DNA of 64,000 nt from Platycnemis pennipes (lineage: Eukaryota; Arthropoda; Insecta; Odonata; Platycnemididae). Below are positions 32,769 through 44,686 of the stretch, in pieces. The notes under the pieces are model-generated. The model saw only the letters and a program-made list of their open reading frames with translations. It had not been told where the DNA came from and ran no database searches. Location of the stretch: the NCBI GenBank assembly GCA_933228895.1, contig OW121855.1, forward strand, positions 30,890,698 through 30,954,697, in the 5' to 3' direction. The translations under genes were made by a program, and so were the position numbers. How positions within the stretch are numbered: position 1 is the first letter of the stretch; each line of letters starts with the position of its first letter.

Positions 32769-35349
32769 AAGGATTGTAATGGTTAAAATTGAAAGTAAGC
32801 CTACAGATACCATTGTGGTGCAAGTTTACATGCCTACGTCGGACTACGAAGATGAAGAAGTGGAAGACGCCAACGAAAATATCACTGAAGTAATAAAACA
32901 GGTAAGAGGAGAAGAAAACCTAATTATTTTAGGAGACTGGAACGCTGTCGTCGGCGAAGGACAAGATGGAAGAATAACTGGAAATTATGGATTGGGAAAC
33001 CGAAACGAAAGAGGAGAAAGACTGCTGGAGTTCTGCGCACAACATAAGTTAGTGGTTACTAACACATTGTTTAAAAATCACAACCGAAGAAAATACACAT
33101 GGAAGATGCCAGGAGACAGAGGAAGATTTCAAATAGACTACATTTTAGTGAAGCAGAGGTTCAGGAATCAGGTGAAGGACTGTAAAAGCTACCCGGGTGC
33201 AGACATCGACAGCGACCATAATTTAGTGATGATGAAATGCCATCTAAAATTCAAGAGATTGAAGAAAACAGTAAAGAACATTTGGCAAGTAGAAAAACTA
33301 AAGGAGACTCAAAATCAGCTGGAATTTCAAAAAGCAGTAGAAAACAACATAGGAGAGGACCTGACTGAGAAACCAGTAGAAGAGCGTTGGGAAAACATTA
33401 AATGTGGACTACAAAAAGCCGCAAAAGAAGTTCTTGGAAGAAGAAAAGTTGTTAAGACGAAACCATGGATCACGGAAGAAGTCTTAGTGCTGATTGAAGA
33501 AAGAAGAAAGTACAAGAATGCGAAAACTGAAGAAGGGCAGCTTTGCTACAAAAGAATAAGGAACGAAGTAAGTCGCAAATCCAGGAAAGCTAGAAAAATG
33601 TGGATGAACAATCTGTGCGAAGATGTACAAAACAACCTTACCATTGGAAAGGTGGAAGCTGCCTATAGGATAGTGAGGAACCACTTCAAGGAACGGAGTG
33701 CAAGATGCAATGCTATAAGGGACAAGAATGGAGAACTTTTGATTGAAAATGAAGACAAAGTGAAGAGATGGAAAGAATATCTCGAAGAGTTATACAACGG
33801 GAACGACCTCAGCACGAAAGTGATTGAAGAGGAAAGCGAAGTCGAGAAGGATGATATGGGAGCATCAATATTGAGATCGGAATTCGACGCAGCAGTAAGG
33901 GACCTTCGGATGAACAAGGCTTCTGGAATTGATGATATACCCGCAGAACTGATAAGGAATGCGGGAGAGAGGACAATGGCCCAACTTTATAATGTCATCT
34001 GCGACATGTACTCAACAGGAGAAATACCCAGGGACTTCGAGAAAAACATCATCATTCCTATTCCCAAAAAGAAGAGAGCAGAGAAATGCGAAAATTTTAG
34101 GACTATAAGCCTGACGACACATGCATCGAAGATATTGACAAGGATCATCTACAGAAGAATAGAACGAAAAGCAGAGGAGTTCCTGGATGAAGATCAATTC
34201 GGATTCAGGAAAAGTAAGGGTACAAGAGAAGCAATATTGGCCCTTAGGCTGCTTATAGAGAAGAGAATGGAGAAGAACAAACCGACCTTCATTGCATTTG
34301 TGGATTTAGAGAAGGCTTTCGACAACGTGGACTGGAATTCAATGCTTGATATTCTGAAAGGAATTGGAGTTTCCTACAATGATCGAAGAATTATCCACAG
34401 TTTGTATAAAAACCAAGTAGCTGTGATTAAATCTGGACCCAGCTGTGAAGGAGCAAGAATAAGGAAAGGAGTGAGACAAGGCTGTGCACTGTCTCCCGTA
34501 ATTTTTAATGTCTACATTGAGAGAGCCATCAATGAAGTCAAGGAGAAGTGCTCTGGAGTGAACATCCACGGAGAAACAATCAGCATGCTACGATTCGCTG
34601 ATGACATAGCTCTCATAGCAGAGACAGAGAAGGAGCTGAATAAGATGCTAACAACCATGGAAAGGACAATGACCAGACATCAGCTGAAGATCAATAAGAA
34701 GAAAACTAAGATATTGGTGTGCAGCAAAAGAGAAGAGGCCAAAACCAACGTTAAACTAGGAAAACAGAAACTGGAAGAGGTGAAAGAGTTCTGTTACCTG
34801 GGAAGCAGAGTAACCAACGATGGACGAAGCAAGAAAGAAATAGTGAGTAGAATAGCCCAGGCAAAGAGGGTATTCTATCAAAAGAAGAATCTACTAACAG
34901 TTGGAAATACAAGCTTGGAAGTAAGGAAGCAATTCATTAAAACGTATATCTGGAGCATGTTCCTTTATGGCAGTGAGGCATGGACGATGACAGCAGCGGA
35001 GAAGAAAAGGGTGGAAGCATTCGAAATATGGTGCTATCGACGAATGATGAAGATAAAATGGATCGACCGAGTGACAAATGAAGAAGTCCTAAGAAGAGTG
35101 GGAGAAAAGAGAAGTCTACTGAAAACTATAAAAAGAAGACGGGGCAACCTAATCGGCCATATCTTAAGACACGATGGCCTGATGAAGACAATCGTCGAGG
35201 GAAAAGTGAACGGGAAAAATGGAAGAGGCAGGCCTCGTATGAGTTACATGGAGCAGGTCGTAAAGGACGTGAAAGAGAGGAACTACGTTGGTATGAAGAG
35301 GTTGGCCGATAGAAGAATCGAGTGGAGGGCGGCGTCAAACCAATCCTAG
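32716..35349 (+). CDS. RTE-type endonuclease (C-terminal part) and reverse transcriptase, 877 codons
   Basis: The protein nicks target DNA and copies element RNA at the nick. The remaining endonuclease part has GDWNAVVG at residues 73-80 and the catalytic SDHN at 166-169. The reverse transcriptase follows: NKASGIDDIPAEL near residue 400, QFGFRKSKGTREA, FVDLEKAFD at 528-536 (first catalytic Asp), GVRQGCALSP at 585-594 and the F-A-D-D box at 627-630 (the other two Asp). The C-terminus has GSEAWTMTAAEKKR and GRGRPRMSYMEQ. All reverse-transcriptase residues are intact. The first endonuclease block lies in another frame upstream, so the ATG at 32716 is only the first in-frame methionine. No other gene depends on it. 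Confidence 0.9.
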   Translation: MLRKSAGLRVKSFLQYSERIVMVKIESKPTDTIVVQVYMPTSDYEDEEVEDANENITEVIKQVRGEENLIILGDWNAVVGEGQDGRITGNYGLGNRNERGERLLEFCAQHKLVVTNTLFKNHNRRKYTWKMPGDRGRFQIDYILVKQRFRNQVKDCKSYPGADIDSDHNLVMMKCHLKFKRLKKTVKNIWQVEKLKETQNQLEFQKAVENNIGEDLTEKPVEERWENIKCGLQKAAKEVLGRRKVVKTKPWITEEVLVLIEERRKYKNAKTEEGQLCYKRIRNEVSRKSRKARKMWMNNLCEDVQNNLTIGKVEAAYRIVRNHFKERSARCNAIRDKNGELLIENEDKVKRWKEYLEELYNGNDLSTKVIEEESEVEKDDMGASILRSEFDAAVRDLRMNKASGIDDIPAELIRNAGERTMAQLYNVICDMYSTGEIPRDFEKNIIIPIPKKKRAEKCENFRTISLTTHASKILTRIIYRRIERKAEEFLDEDQFGFRKSKGTREAILALRLLIEKRMEKNKPTFIAFVDLEKAFDNVDWNSMLDILKGIGVSYNDRRIIHSLYKNQVAVIKSGPSCEGARIRKGVRQGCALSPVIFNVYIERAINEVKEKCSGVNIHGETISMLRFADDIALIAETEKELNKMLTTMERTMTRHQLKINKKKTKILVCSKREEAKTNVKLGKQKLEEVKEFCYLGSRVTNDGRSKKEIVSRIAQAKRVFYQKKNLLTVGNTSLEVRKQFIKTYIWSMFLYGSEAWTMTAAEKKRVEAFEIWCYRRMMKIKWIDRVTNEEVLRRVGEKRSLLKTIKRRRGNLIGHILRHDGLMKTIVEGKVNGKNGRGRPRMSYMEQVVKDVKERNYVGMKRLADRRIEWRAASNQS

Positions 35350-35449
35350 GATTGTTGACCCTTGATGATGAGCGTTGAATTAACGATCACTAAATGACGA
35401 CATGAATTCAAGCTGTTAGTAGTATTGGGCCTCTTGACTACATATCACA

Positions 35450-35985
35450 ACTGTATTTTCAAGTCTGTTTCCGCACTTCTAGTCGATTCAGACCGGGAGA
35501 AAAGGCATAAGGTTAGGACTGAAAGGGAAAAGAGAAAGGGTTGAGAGAAATACATTGGTAGCTGCATTTTGGTATACGGATTTGAAACTAACGCAACTAA
35601 CAGCATGTTTTTGCATGTATGCTTTGGTATTTTTATCTTTTTTAAATAGTGTAGTTTAGAACAGCATATAAATACTAATCCTTTCAAATGCAAGATATGT
35701 AGAGCATTTTTGGTGAGAATTCACCCCCTGCCACACACCTTTATGGTGGCTTGCAGGGTATTATGTAGATGTAGATGAAAATCAGGGATGGCATTAGCCT
35801 CCTCTTCGAAAAGGTGCCAAGGGGACCACCAACGTCCCATCCAACAGACGGTGTACTTTACCTGAATAATCTCCACAGAACACTCAAAAAGGGGCCCGTT
35901 TAACAATGATTAATATATTCCACTACCGGGATTCGAAACCGGGCCCTACTGATGAGAGGCCAGTACTCTAACCACCACATAATAA
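35450..35985 (-). mobile_element. SINE family 1, minus strand, split by a LINE insertion
   Basis: The minus-strand head lies at 35920-35985 (GTGGTGGTTAGAGTACTGGC, CCGGTTTCGAATCCCGG). The body is at 35778-35920 (TTTACCGTCTGTTGGATGGG-like region read inward, GGTCCCCTTGGCACCTTTTC), and the 3' part at 35450-35550 ends CAGACTTGAAAATACAG. The body is interrupted by 35551-35777. The remaining pieces join colinearly with the copy at 2262-2618. Confidence 0.85.
35551..35777 (+). mobile_element. LINE family 1 3' UTR copy nested in the SINE
   Basis: TACATTGGTAGCTGCATTTT, then ATGCAAGATATGTAGAGCAT, CACCCCCTGCCACACACC and GGGTATTATGTAGATGTAG. It sits between GAGAGAAA and GAAAATCAGG of the SINE, and a GAAA on both sides may be the target duplication. 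It is younger than the SINE it interrupts. Confidence 0.82.
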
Positions 35986-35999
35986 TGCATAAACGGATT

Positions 36000-36128
36000 A
36001 GTAGGTATATTAGTATTTTTTTTGCATGCCGGCATGGAAGTTAAGTGTTCTCTCTGATTGATGAGGCATGCCTGGTATTGGTTCACACCCTGCCATTGCG
36101 GTTAATTACAGGGTATAATGTAAAATCA
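36000..36128 (+). mobile_element. variant LINE 3' tip (subfamily with GTTCTCTCTGATTGAT)
   Basis: AAGTTAAGTGTTCTCTCTGA, TTGATGAGGCATGCCTGG, then CACACCCTGCCATTGCGG and TACAGGGTATAATGTAAA. It shares an internal block with 52833-52968, and both differ from family 1 upstream of the CCCTGCC tip. Confidence 0.65.
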
Positions 36129-36258
36129 GGCTTATAGTCTGTGGAGTACGACTGGGTAACCACCAACGCAAAATTTAAGGGACTTTTCTCTCGTCCCTAG
36201 CTGGAACCCCATCTATCGGCATCCGTAACAACCGGTATCCACTCCTCCATAACTTCTT

Positions 36259-37276
36259 GGAATTCGTCAAAAGAGTACTTGGTAAATGTGAGTATCATGT
36301 ACGAGAAATCAACTACTTTTCTCTTGTAAGACCTCATTTGGAATATGCTGCCAGTGTATGGGTTCCCTACGAAATTGGTCTAAATAACGAACTTGAACGT
36401 GTGCAGCGAAGATCGGCAAGATTTGTAAAAGGACGGTATGATAACCTTATTAGCGTAACCAGTCTATTAAACGAATTAAATTGGGAATCATTGTCAGATC
36501 GCAGGTTGAAATTTAGATTAATCTCTTAAACAAATTCCAAGACCATATTTTCAGTGATGATGTTAAAAATATTTTGTGGACCCCAACTTACTATGGTAGA
36601 CTGGACCATAATCACAAAATTAGAGAAATTGATTGCCAAACTGATAGATTCAAAATGTCCTTTTTTCCTCGTAGATACTATTAGGGATATGAATAACGGT
36701 AGATATATTCAGTACGAGTGTAGCAATGGATAACATTGGTAGCTGCATGTTGGTATAAGGACTTAAAGCTAATCCAACTAACAGCATGTTTTTGTATGCT
36801 TACTTTGCTATTTTTATCTTTTTAAATGCTGAAGTTTAGACTAATATATTAACCCTCTTAGTGCCATCGAAATTTGGTGGTACTAGCGAAAAGTGCCACC
36901 TAAATTTAAGAGTTTTGTAGCACTTTATGGAAAAACACAATATGAAATTACTATTTTAGATATCAATGTAATGTTTTTTTATTTTACTAAAAAGGAACCA
37001 TTTGTTGGTTATATAATTCTAATACATTGGATAAAGGATAAATTTAATTATTACAACAAAATTAGTTGGAAAAACAATTTTGCGCTCGAGCCGATATATT
37101 GGCTCGTGGCACTTTTCGCCCGTGGAGCAAAAGCCGATATATCGGCCCGTTGCACTACGAGGGTTAATATTAATCCTTTTAAATGCATGATATGTAGTGC
37201 ATGTTTGGTGAGAATTCATCCCCTGCCACACACCTTTACGGTGGCTTGCAGGGTATTATGTAGATGTAGATGTAGG
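36259..37276 (+). mobile_element. LINE family 1 copy interrupted by a piggyBac-type MITE
   Basis: The coding part reads FVKRVLGKCEYHVRE, FSLVRPHLEYAASVWVPYE, ERVQRRSARFVKGRYDNLIS and LSDRRLKFRLIS, where a 1-base deletion shifts the frame. Further blocks TPTYYGRLDHNHK and SFFPR follow in another frame. The UTR is split at 36853-37163 and then runs to a complete tip with (TGTAGA)n. Without the insertion it aligns to the copy at 7903-8117. Confidence 0.88.
36853..37163. mobile_element. 311-bp piggyBac-type MITE with TTAA duplication
   Basis: Flanked by TTAA at 36849-36852 and 37164-37167. Ends are CCCTCTTAGTGC and, read inward from the right, CCCTCGTAGTGC (11 of 12 identical). The subterminal sequence repeats GCCGATATATTGGC and GCCGATATATCGGC near the right end. 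There is no transposase gene. The intact LINE sequence elsewhere (TATTAATATTAATCC at about 8014) has a single TTAA here, which proves the insertion. Confidence 0.92.
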
Positions 37277-37699
37277 TAACCGGGGTAACTGAAGATCTCG
37301 TGGGGTAGGGTGGAGTTGCCTTTCTCCCGCATTCGACGCCGAGGGTTTCATTGGTGTACTCGCAGAAATATCCACTCCCAGGGTCTGTATGTTCACCTCG
37401 ACCATGCAGGGAAATCGAAGAATCCTTGAGCGAAGAAGGTGGAATGCTCGGAGCAAGGCTTTTGCAAGTTTATTGACCGTGCATATTACACCACTGCATG
37501 CAGGGCAAACGAGCCAGGTACGAAGCGTACGGTCATTCATAGTCCCAAGAGCGCAACGCGACGAAGCAAGTGGAATGCCTCGATGGCCACGGTATCTCTC
37601 GGATGGGGCAGGAATCGATGAATCGTTAATGAAGTCAGATGGAGGAAAATGGGACGGGTATAGCTCGCTCGGCCGCAACATTGAGTAATACTTCGAATA
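37277..37699. other. No gene recognised
   Basis: Moderately G+C-rich. Overlapping frames on both strands (up to 141 codons) show no recognisable domain. Confidence 0.45.
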
Positions 37700-37812
37700 G
37701 TTTTGAAAGAGAATAACTATGCGAATATGAAGAGGCTAGCTAAAGATAGGAGAATATAGTGAAGAGCTACGCCAAACATATTCAAGCAGCAGGTTGTTGA
37801 CTGATGATGGTG
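37700..37812 (+). mobile_element. RTE-type LINE extreme 3' tip, diverged
   Basis: The plus strand reads ENNYANMKRLAKDRRI, followed by GTTGTTGACTGATGATGGTG, matching the RTE C-terminus (ERNYVGMKRLADRRIEW) and its GAT tail. Confidence 0.7.
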
Positions 37813-38021
37813 AATATACAGTCGTGGATCAAGATTATCCGTTAGGATAGACGGAGTAGCGAAATGAATCGAACTGAACTGCTGAGAAGGCTGCTTAAAA
37901 TGAACAGTCTCATCCTATATCACACAATTTGATAAATAGTAGGTGGTTAATCGAAGTCTATTTGAAAATAAAGCCTTTTTTATCAACTACAATACCTTCC
38001 TAAAAGTTTTAAAATAAACAA

Positions 38022-38186
38022 ACCAAATTCAGGTGTGATGTGGTGGAAACGTTCCATATTAAAAGAAAGATATTGCGATTGCGAGTTTCGGTGTACTACA
38101 CCATTGTCCAATGGTGTACACCGAAACTAGTCGGAATAAATTTTTACTTGTGGAAAATTGCAATATCTTTCCTTTAATAATAAGTT
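38022..38186. mobile_element. fold-back segment of a Penelope-like or related element
   Basis: CAGGTGTGATGTGGTGGAAA at the left is the reverse complement of sequence near 18087-18127. An inner hairpin at 38084-38128 pairs GTTTCGGTGTA and CACCATTG with CAATGGTG and TACACCGAAAC, with a 2-base loop and a 3-base bulge. An outer inverted repeat pairs AAAGATATTGC (38066-38076) with GCAATATCTTT (38160-38170). Confidence 0.55.
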
Positions 38187-38230
38187 TTAAAATATTTTCG
38201 ATCACTTTTCATAAGGTTCAATCACGCACA

Positions 38231-41200
38231 CACAATTCATGTTCTTACATGTTTTGTTTGATAATGCTTTAAGTTGCAAAATAACCCAAAACCCATCAGC
38301 TACATCGACAAAATGTAACAATAGAAATACTGCTGAAATTCAGCGAGGAGAAAAAGATACCTATCCGAATCTCTAAATAAAAAAATTTAGCTCTGCGTAC
38401 ACAAATATAGGTGTTGAAAATCTTATCGGACGTTTTCCTTTAATTAAGGGATGAAATACGGCGAGCTAAAAGTTCCCATTGCGGATTTTCAACTTTGCGC
38501 CATGCAGCTTCAAAACGAGGCAATCAGTCTCTTAACTAGAAATTAATTGTACCAGGTCTTCCTTAAACCTTAAAGTTCTTCTTATTTGGCTAATTATGAA
38601 CAACATTTGTTAAATATTTCGAAAAAGCAAAAGATTGTAATTCAACTCGTTCACTCCATTTGTTATCTATGATGGATGAATACCTAACGAGTTTTTAAAT
38701 AGCTCTTGTAATTATAAAATAAGATACCGCATTTCTTGTTTCTTACACCTTAGAAGAACATGAGAGGTCACATTCTGCATTAGTAAGACTAGCAAGTAAT
38801 ATAGGAAAATATCTAAACATATGCTTTAAAAGATTTCTGAATTTCACACCCAAACGGTGTACGATTCACTTCTTCACCCATTCTATGCTGAGACAGTAGT
38901 TACAGTGAAGATGGATCGGTTTCTGGAATATCAAGCGTACTTTCGGCATGCAAAATATCAAATTCTGATTATCATGTTGCACAGATTTCAATTCCTATTT
39001 CAAAATGAGGTGGAACTGACTAAACCCTTGGGAATATTCAGTAAAATGCCAAATATTCAACGGCCAAAAAAGTATTCAAAGTGTACCAGAAAGAATGGAA
39101 ATAATAACGGCTCTATGCGAAGGATGAACTTTGAATGGCAAGTACTCCATGTTTTAAATCTAGTGGAAGCAAATTCTGCAACATATTCGATCTGTGATCC
39201 ATCTTTCTGAATTTTTATTCATGCATATACATACGCAGTAGAGTTCACTACAGCTCTTTGTGAGGAAGCTTGTTCCAACTTTGGAGGAGACAATAATAAT
39301 GACGTAGAATCCAAACTCATGTCCTTAACATCCCATTTTGAAACTCCAAACGAGGAGAAACTTTCCAAAGTACTTCACAAACAATCAAACGCACGTGTCT
39401 TCAAACAACAATCAAGCCATTTTTGGCATCCTTTGAGGACATCGACGGAGCATATGTTGCCTCTCATGCGTGAATGTCCACTTGTAGAACATTTTCCTTC
39501 GCACCATTGAGCGATTCCCAAATCCGCACGACAGTCCATATTATTCATGGGTGCGAAATAACCCTGGGCTACATTGTGGCCACCATCTGAGTGTCTGGAC
39601 CCGATTGTGTGATTTCACGCTCCGACGGGATTGTTTGGGAGAGGCGATGGGTCCGTCCTCTTCGGCTGGCGGATTGCTGAAGACCTTTAGGGCTGCTAGC
39701 CATTGTCACCCGATCCCATTGGGCCGAAGACATCACCAAAGTGATTTCGCGGAAAGGAAACGCGACAAAGGACCCGGTCCCTCGGCATCCTCTCTGCCGT
39801 AGGCTCGGAGGCGAACATGGAAACGCCTCGTCTGTGACCTTCCGTCTATCTTCCACAACGCGGAGCGGAAATGCAATAACCCGCCTAGTTCATCGCGAGG
39901 GCAACAATGGGATGAAACTCCCAAGGGCTGAAGCGGCGGAGGGAGGTAAGTGGCAGTGAGGTGAACTAGTAGCGAGTCATTTTAAAATTTATGGTCCCTA
40001 GAAGTTTTTACGTGCCCCTTTAGCTTTTCGTGTTCCAGGAGGGTGTATTCCATTAGGCATGCTCTTTATAGCCGCCCCACATGCATTATTAATTGCGTGA
40101 GGTTAAGAGGTAGGCGCAGACGGATGGGTAGGTTGGGCGAGGGGGGTGGGTGGCAGGGGGTGAGACGGCGAGCGGAGGCAATCAAAGAGAATGAAACAGG
40201 GCGTCTGGTGAGTAGCGTCCGTCAAAGTGTTCCAAGTGTAAATTCGGGCGAGTACTGCAATGTAACATCCACGTTAGGCTTGTTACATCTACGTTAGAGT
40301 TCAGGACACAAAAAAACGCAAATGAGGAAATAAATACGAAAAACATTCACCAAATACAATGACAATTACTTAAAAATACGTCAAATCAGCAGTGAAAAGT
40401 GTAAATATACGCAAACGAACGCCATGCTTGCAGTTTAAATAGGATAAATTTGGTACCAGCTTATAGGAATAGAATTAGCTCCTCACGGAGAATATGCTAC
40501 ACCAATTACATTCGTAAAAAAATCCTTTGTGAAGGAAGTTTATTACGTCCGATGAAATTCGGGCGTGTAGTCACATGTGAACTCTATAAGAGGCCGTAGA
40601 AAACGAAGCGTTTTGTGCCGAGAAGGTGGGAATTTTATCCTTCCCAACCACCCACATTCAGGCTTCGTTTTTATCCGTAGACTACCATACGTATGCAGCC
40701 TCCTGTACCTACTACTTGGTTTCCTGCTGACTCAAAGACCAAAGAACTGTTTCCGTTTTTGTGAAGGCCCGGATTCAATTACTGGCTTTAGTTATGTGTG
40801 TACATTGGCATATATTAGATCAAGAATACCGAAATAGAATTTGAAACAATGTAAGTTGCAGAGCACAAGATCGACTTCGTCCCTTTATGGTTTATTTCAG
40901 AAATACTCAATAACGCGTGTAAAATTTTACTCCCTCTCATTGAATTTAAACGGGCTCCGTCAGCGAGTAATACTATAATTACGGTGAGATATCACCAATG
41001 CACGGGCCTGGCCTTCCGTGGACCGCATGCGACGGCGGGAGAGGCGGGTATTCAAAAAAATAACGCGCTCTCATTTCAATTTGACGGCGCGTGAAATGAG
41101 CGCAATGGCTCAATTCTGGAGAAAGCTTCCAGTCCCGCGACGACCGATAAAAGGAATAAGAGCAGGAGAGAGGTGAGGTGGGTGAGCAGGTGACACTGGG

Positions 41201-44200
41201 AGAGAAGAGAGAGGAGTGAGGACAAAAGGAGAGGGGGAGAGGGATAAATAAGGGGAGGAATGCATGGCGTCAAAAGAGAATTGCCCCTCCCAGCGCACGA
41301 GGGATAGAAGTGCCACCCCAAGTGCGTAACCTACGTCGTTCTTTGGCGAAAAATAAATGAAGGAGACGATGAAAAGCTCACGCGAATGAGCGGCCCGCTC
41401 GCGGAAGATATGGCTTTATGTCGAGTCGAATGGGGAGATCGGAGACGGCCTGAATGGGAAGGGGAGGGGTTGAATAGGTCTAGACGCGGAAAAGAAGAAT
41501 GGGCCCCTTGCCCCCTCGTGCTTCTAGTAGGTACCCACCACCCCCGGGGGGGTAATTGGTAATTTCGCATGTTATGAAGCGTGGAGGAGCAATGATGGCT
41601 TCCGAATGGATTTGACGTTATCCTAGTGCTTTCACCGCCCGAGGCCGTGTAAAAGTGTTGAAAATGGACTCCTTTTTAAGGCAACCGGCCGTCTGGGGTT
41701 AGTTGGCTGCCTCAGGTGATTGAGACCAGCTTCCCCACTGGTTCCCGTCGGCAAGGCTCAACGGCTGCATCGTAGCCCGGAGGTTTCGCTGGAGACTTTC
41801 AGGAGCACTTCGGAGCGTGGAACGTCGACGTGGCAGTTAAAGCTGAGATGATTGCACCTAAGAGGTTACTGCTCGCCTTCTCAATTTATTTTATCGTGTT
41901 ATCTAATAAAGTGTTGCCCTTTTAAAACTGAGACATATTTAAGGGGAAAAATACGTACATGCTGAGAAAGAAAGGAGCGATTAGATCAATCACTCAACAC
42001 TTGTATTCCCACGAAAAATACTGCTAGTGAAAAGCAATTAACTTTTTACTCACAATATTGTTCGCCTACCACGTAAAGTTAAGCCGTGAACTTGTTTGCA
42101 ATCATCCACCTCAAACATTAACCAAAAAGGAATGCTCTATTAAAAGAAAAAAGGTAATTAAGCATTCATATTTTTAAGTGGAATGACCCAAAGACGTAAT
42201 TTAGGTATTTATTTTGAAACTCCTTGAACGAAGTTGGGATGCCAGCTGCGAAGTTCGAAGATGAAAAGGCAAAAGTGGTGGTACTCCTTGGGGAGAAATA
42301 ATGACATAGACGTTGAGAATCGACTGGTAAAGATTCTGACAAGGCTTGTGTAAGTTTACGAAAAGTGGACAAAAAAAGGTGAAGATAGGTTGTCGTCTTT
42401 AAGCATGTAGGTCTTCCATGTGGCAGCTCAAAGTTTACAACGTAAATGAAAAAATGTTGCGTTAGTATGAAAATATTTTAAGTGTCCGTTTAGAGTCGTG
42501 GTGATGTGCATGCAGGTAAATTAGAGCTCAAATCAATAAGTGTTCCAAGGGTACGGGGACCGAAATATTTACTCAACATTTCTGGATGACTTATACCGTT
42601 TGATCATATTTCATTATCACAACGTCAAAGAAGTCAGGAACTCCTCTCCACGGTTTTGGTACCTACTCCTAAAAAAGCACTGGGATTCAAGCATAGGTAT
42701 ATTTATATGAATGGTGAAGGTAATGTATCCGTGGTTTAGCATAGCAGTTAACTTATGGAATTATTCAACATCATCGAACAATTGCAACAATCCGGGTTTC
42801 GACCACACATCCAGTTTTAAAACCAGTAATTAAAAGCAAAAGTAATTATTTTCATTAGGTTTAATAAATGTCTAGTTAACCTTAGCCATTAGGCAGGGGA
42901 TTTAACTGAGTGTGGCATTGGCTAGTGAACTAATAATAAAAGGTATTTATGTCAGAAAGTTAGGAAAGGTAGACGATTCAAGCAAATGATCATATGAAAA
43001 TCGATTTCACTTCTCAAAAAATTTTAACCCGAGGATAGAAAAACCTTAATATTCAACCGTACATATATTAGAAGTAGTGGTGTGAGATGAGTGAAATTAT
43101 TTATTTTATTCCTAGGAAAAATATTTTCCTTATTTGTAGCTTCTAGGCGTTCCAATCTAGTTCTTAGGTTCGCAAAAACTTTAAACGGCATAAACAAAAT
43201 TATCGATTTATAGCCTGGATTTATGTCCGCATAAATTCATTAAAATAATGTGGTGACGTCCTAACCCACCGTAGATTCATTATAGTTAGATACAGACATA
43301 ATAAATCAACCGCCGCCTCATTAAACGGGTAAAGCAACGACATATCATACTTGATTTTGCCCACCAGAGTCTATGCAAATTGGAATATATTGATTTTGGC
43401 CCATTACTTTCGATTAAATCGGAATTCAGCATAGTGATCAATCCAGTATGCCATAGATTTATACCATAAAATTCTTATGTCACTTGAATCGTTAGTACCT
43501 ACAAACTGTATAATGCAATACAGTGCGTTGTGGGAGAGCAGAGGATATTTATCAAATTTACATTGATAGATTTAAAAATCTTTTCGCTGATCTACCTACG
43601 CATTTTAAATAAGAGCACCGACGACTCAATGTAATCAATTGTTCGCATGATAATGATGAAGGAGCCCATGCACTCTTGACCTTCTCTGAAGAGTTAATGT
43701 ACCCTCTTGTTAATATACTCTTGCTCTGCATTTTCTCTCTTATGCTCACGGATTGTCAGATACTGATACGAGAGAGAATCAATTGGCACGTATGTAGATA
43801 TATCTTTTTTCAGAGCACGGAAGAGATATCGATACAATAAACCGAGGAGAAACAGGAACTTTAATTAGCTGTATCAACTGCTTAATGAAATGCACGAATC
43901 ACCGTTACTACGCATGGCAAGTGCTCGAAATAAAATGTCGCATGAGTAAACATTTTTATAAAATGTGCGCCTCAAAATTAATTACCATGGAAATCCTTTC
44001 CTCCGATTCAAGGTATACGAGATTACCGTTAATGAAACGACACTCTTTATTCTGCAAGGAAAACATTAAATATCCTCGTTCATTACTTTGAACCAACTTG
44101 GCTTGGCATTTTGTATATTTCAAGTGGGATGAATTAGTACCTACGCAAGACCACTGGACTCCCTGACACAAAGGTTTATTCATTTTTCATTATTCACATA

Positions 44201-44686
44201 TTCATTTCGGGGCAAGGATCTAATTAACCCACTTATACTTGTAGCTTTCACAATTTTTTTACTTATGTCAACAGTGCCTGCAGTACCGAATCCATTAACT
44301 ATCATTGATGATGGCTGAAATTAAATAAATGTCCACAAATTTTAAAAGAGCTGAAATAAGGTTTCAACGACGGTAAAATACTGCGTAACCGAGACGGATG
44401 GAAGGAAAAAAAACAATGCTGATAACATGAAGATAATTGTTGAATAGACTGGTCTCGGAATACAATCAGTTAGGGAAGAATCTGTGGAGAAATGAAAATC
44501 ACTGTGATATTCCGGAAGCGACGTGCACTGAATGATGTTAACTTGTTATTTGTTTATAAGAGTATAATCCAAACCAGCGTGGTAATTAATGATAGCATGA
44601 CTGATGAGATAGAACAAGATAATTTCCAAATATATTTTTATTTAAGAGGTTTCTTGTAAATGACATCAAAGTTTTATAATGAACAA
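38231..44686. other. No gene recognised (6.4 kb)
   Basis: The longest stretch without a recognised gene or mobile element. Frames of 60-117 codons occur on both strands with no recognisable domain. CpG-rich patches lie at about 39550-39960 and 41000-41560, the second with long purine-rich (GAGAGG) tracts. A tRNA-like B box is visible on the minus strand near 42790. It may contain host introns or intergenic DNA. Confidence 0.5.

Larger units (their letters stand above)
31976..35369 (+). mobile_element. nearly full-length RTE-type non-LTR retrotransposon
   Basis: A 5' leader includes AGGCAAGGGGAAACCACCAC, CGGGAGGTAAAATAGTCCCC and CATTCGGATCTCCGGGCGGG, a leader pattern I know from RTE-type elements. 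It is followed by one ORF encoding apurinic-like endonuclease and reverse transcriptase. The element ends CCTAGGATTGTTGACCC and a short TGATGATG tail, without poly(A). The 5' boundary is uncertain. One frameshift near 32710-32730 separates the first endonuclease block from the rest. Related 3' fragments lie at 3531, 8130, 8463, 14619 and 37700. It would replicate by target-primed reverse transcription in the nucleus, but this copy cannot make the whole protein. Confidence 0.9.

Noticed and set aside
33327..35338. Minus-strand open frames across the RTE element
   Set aside because: They are opposite-strand shadows of the 877-codon reverse-transcriptase frame.
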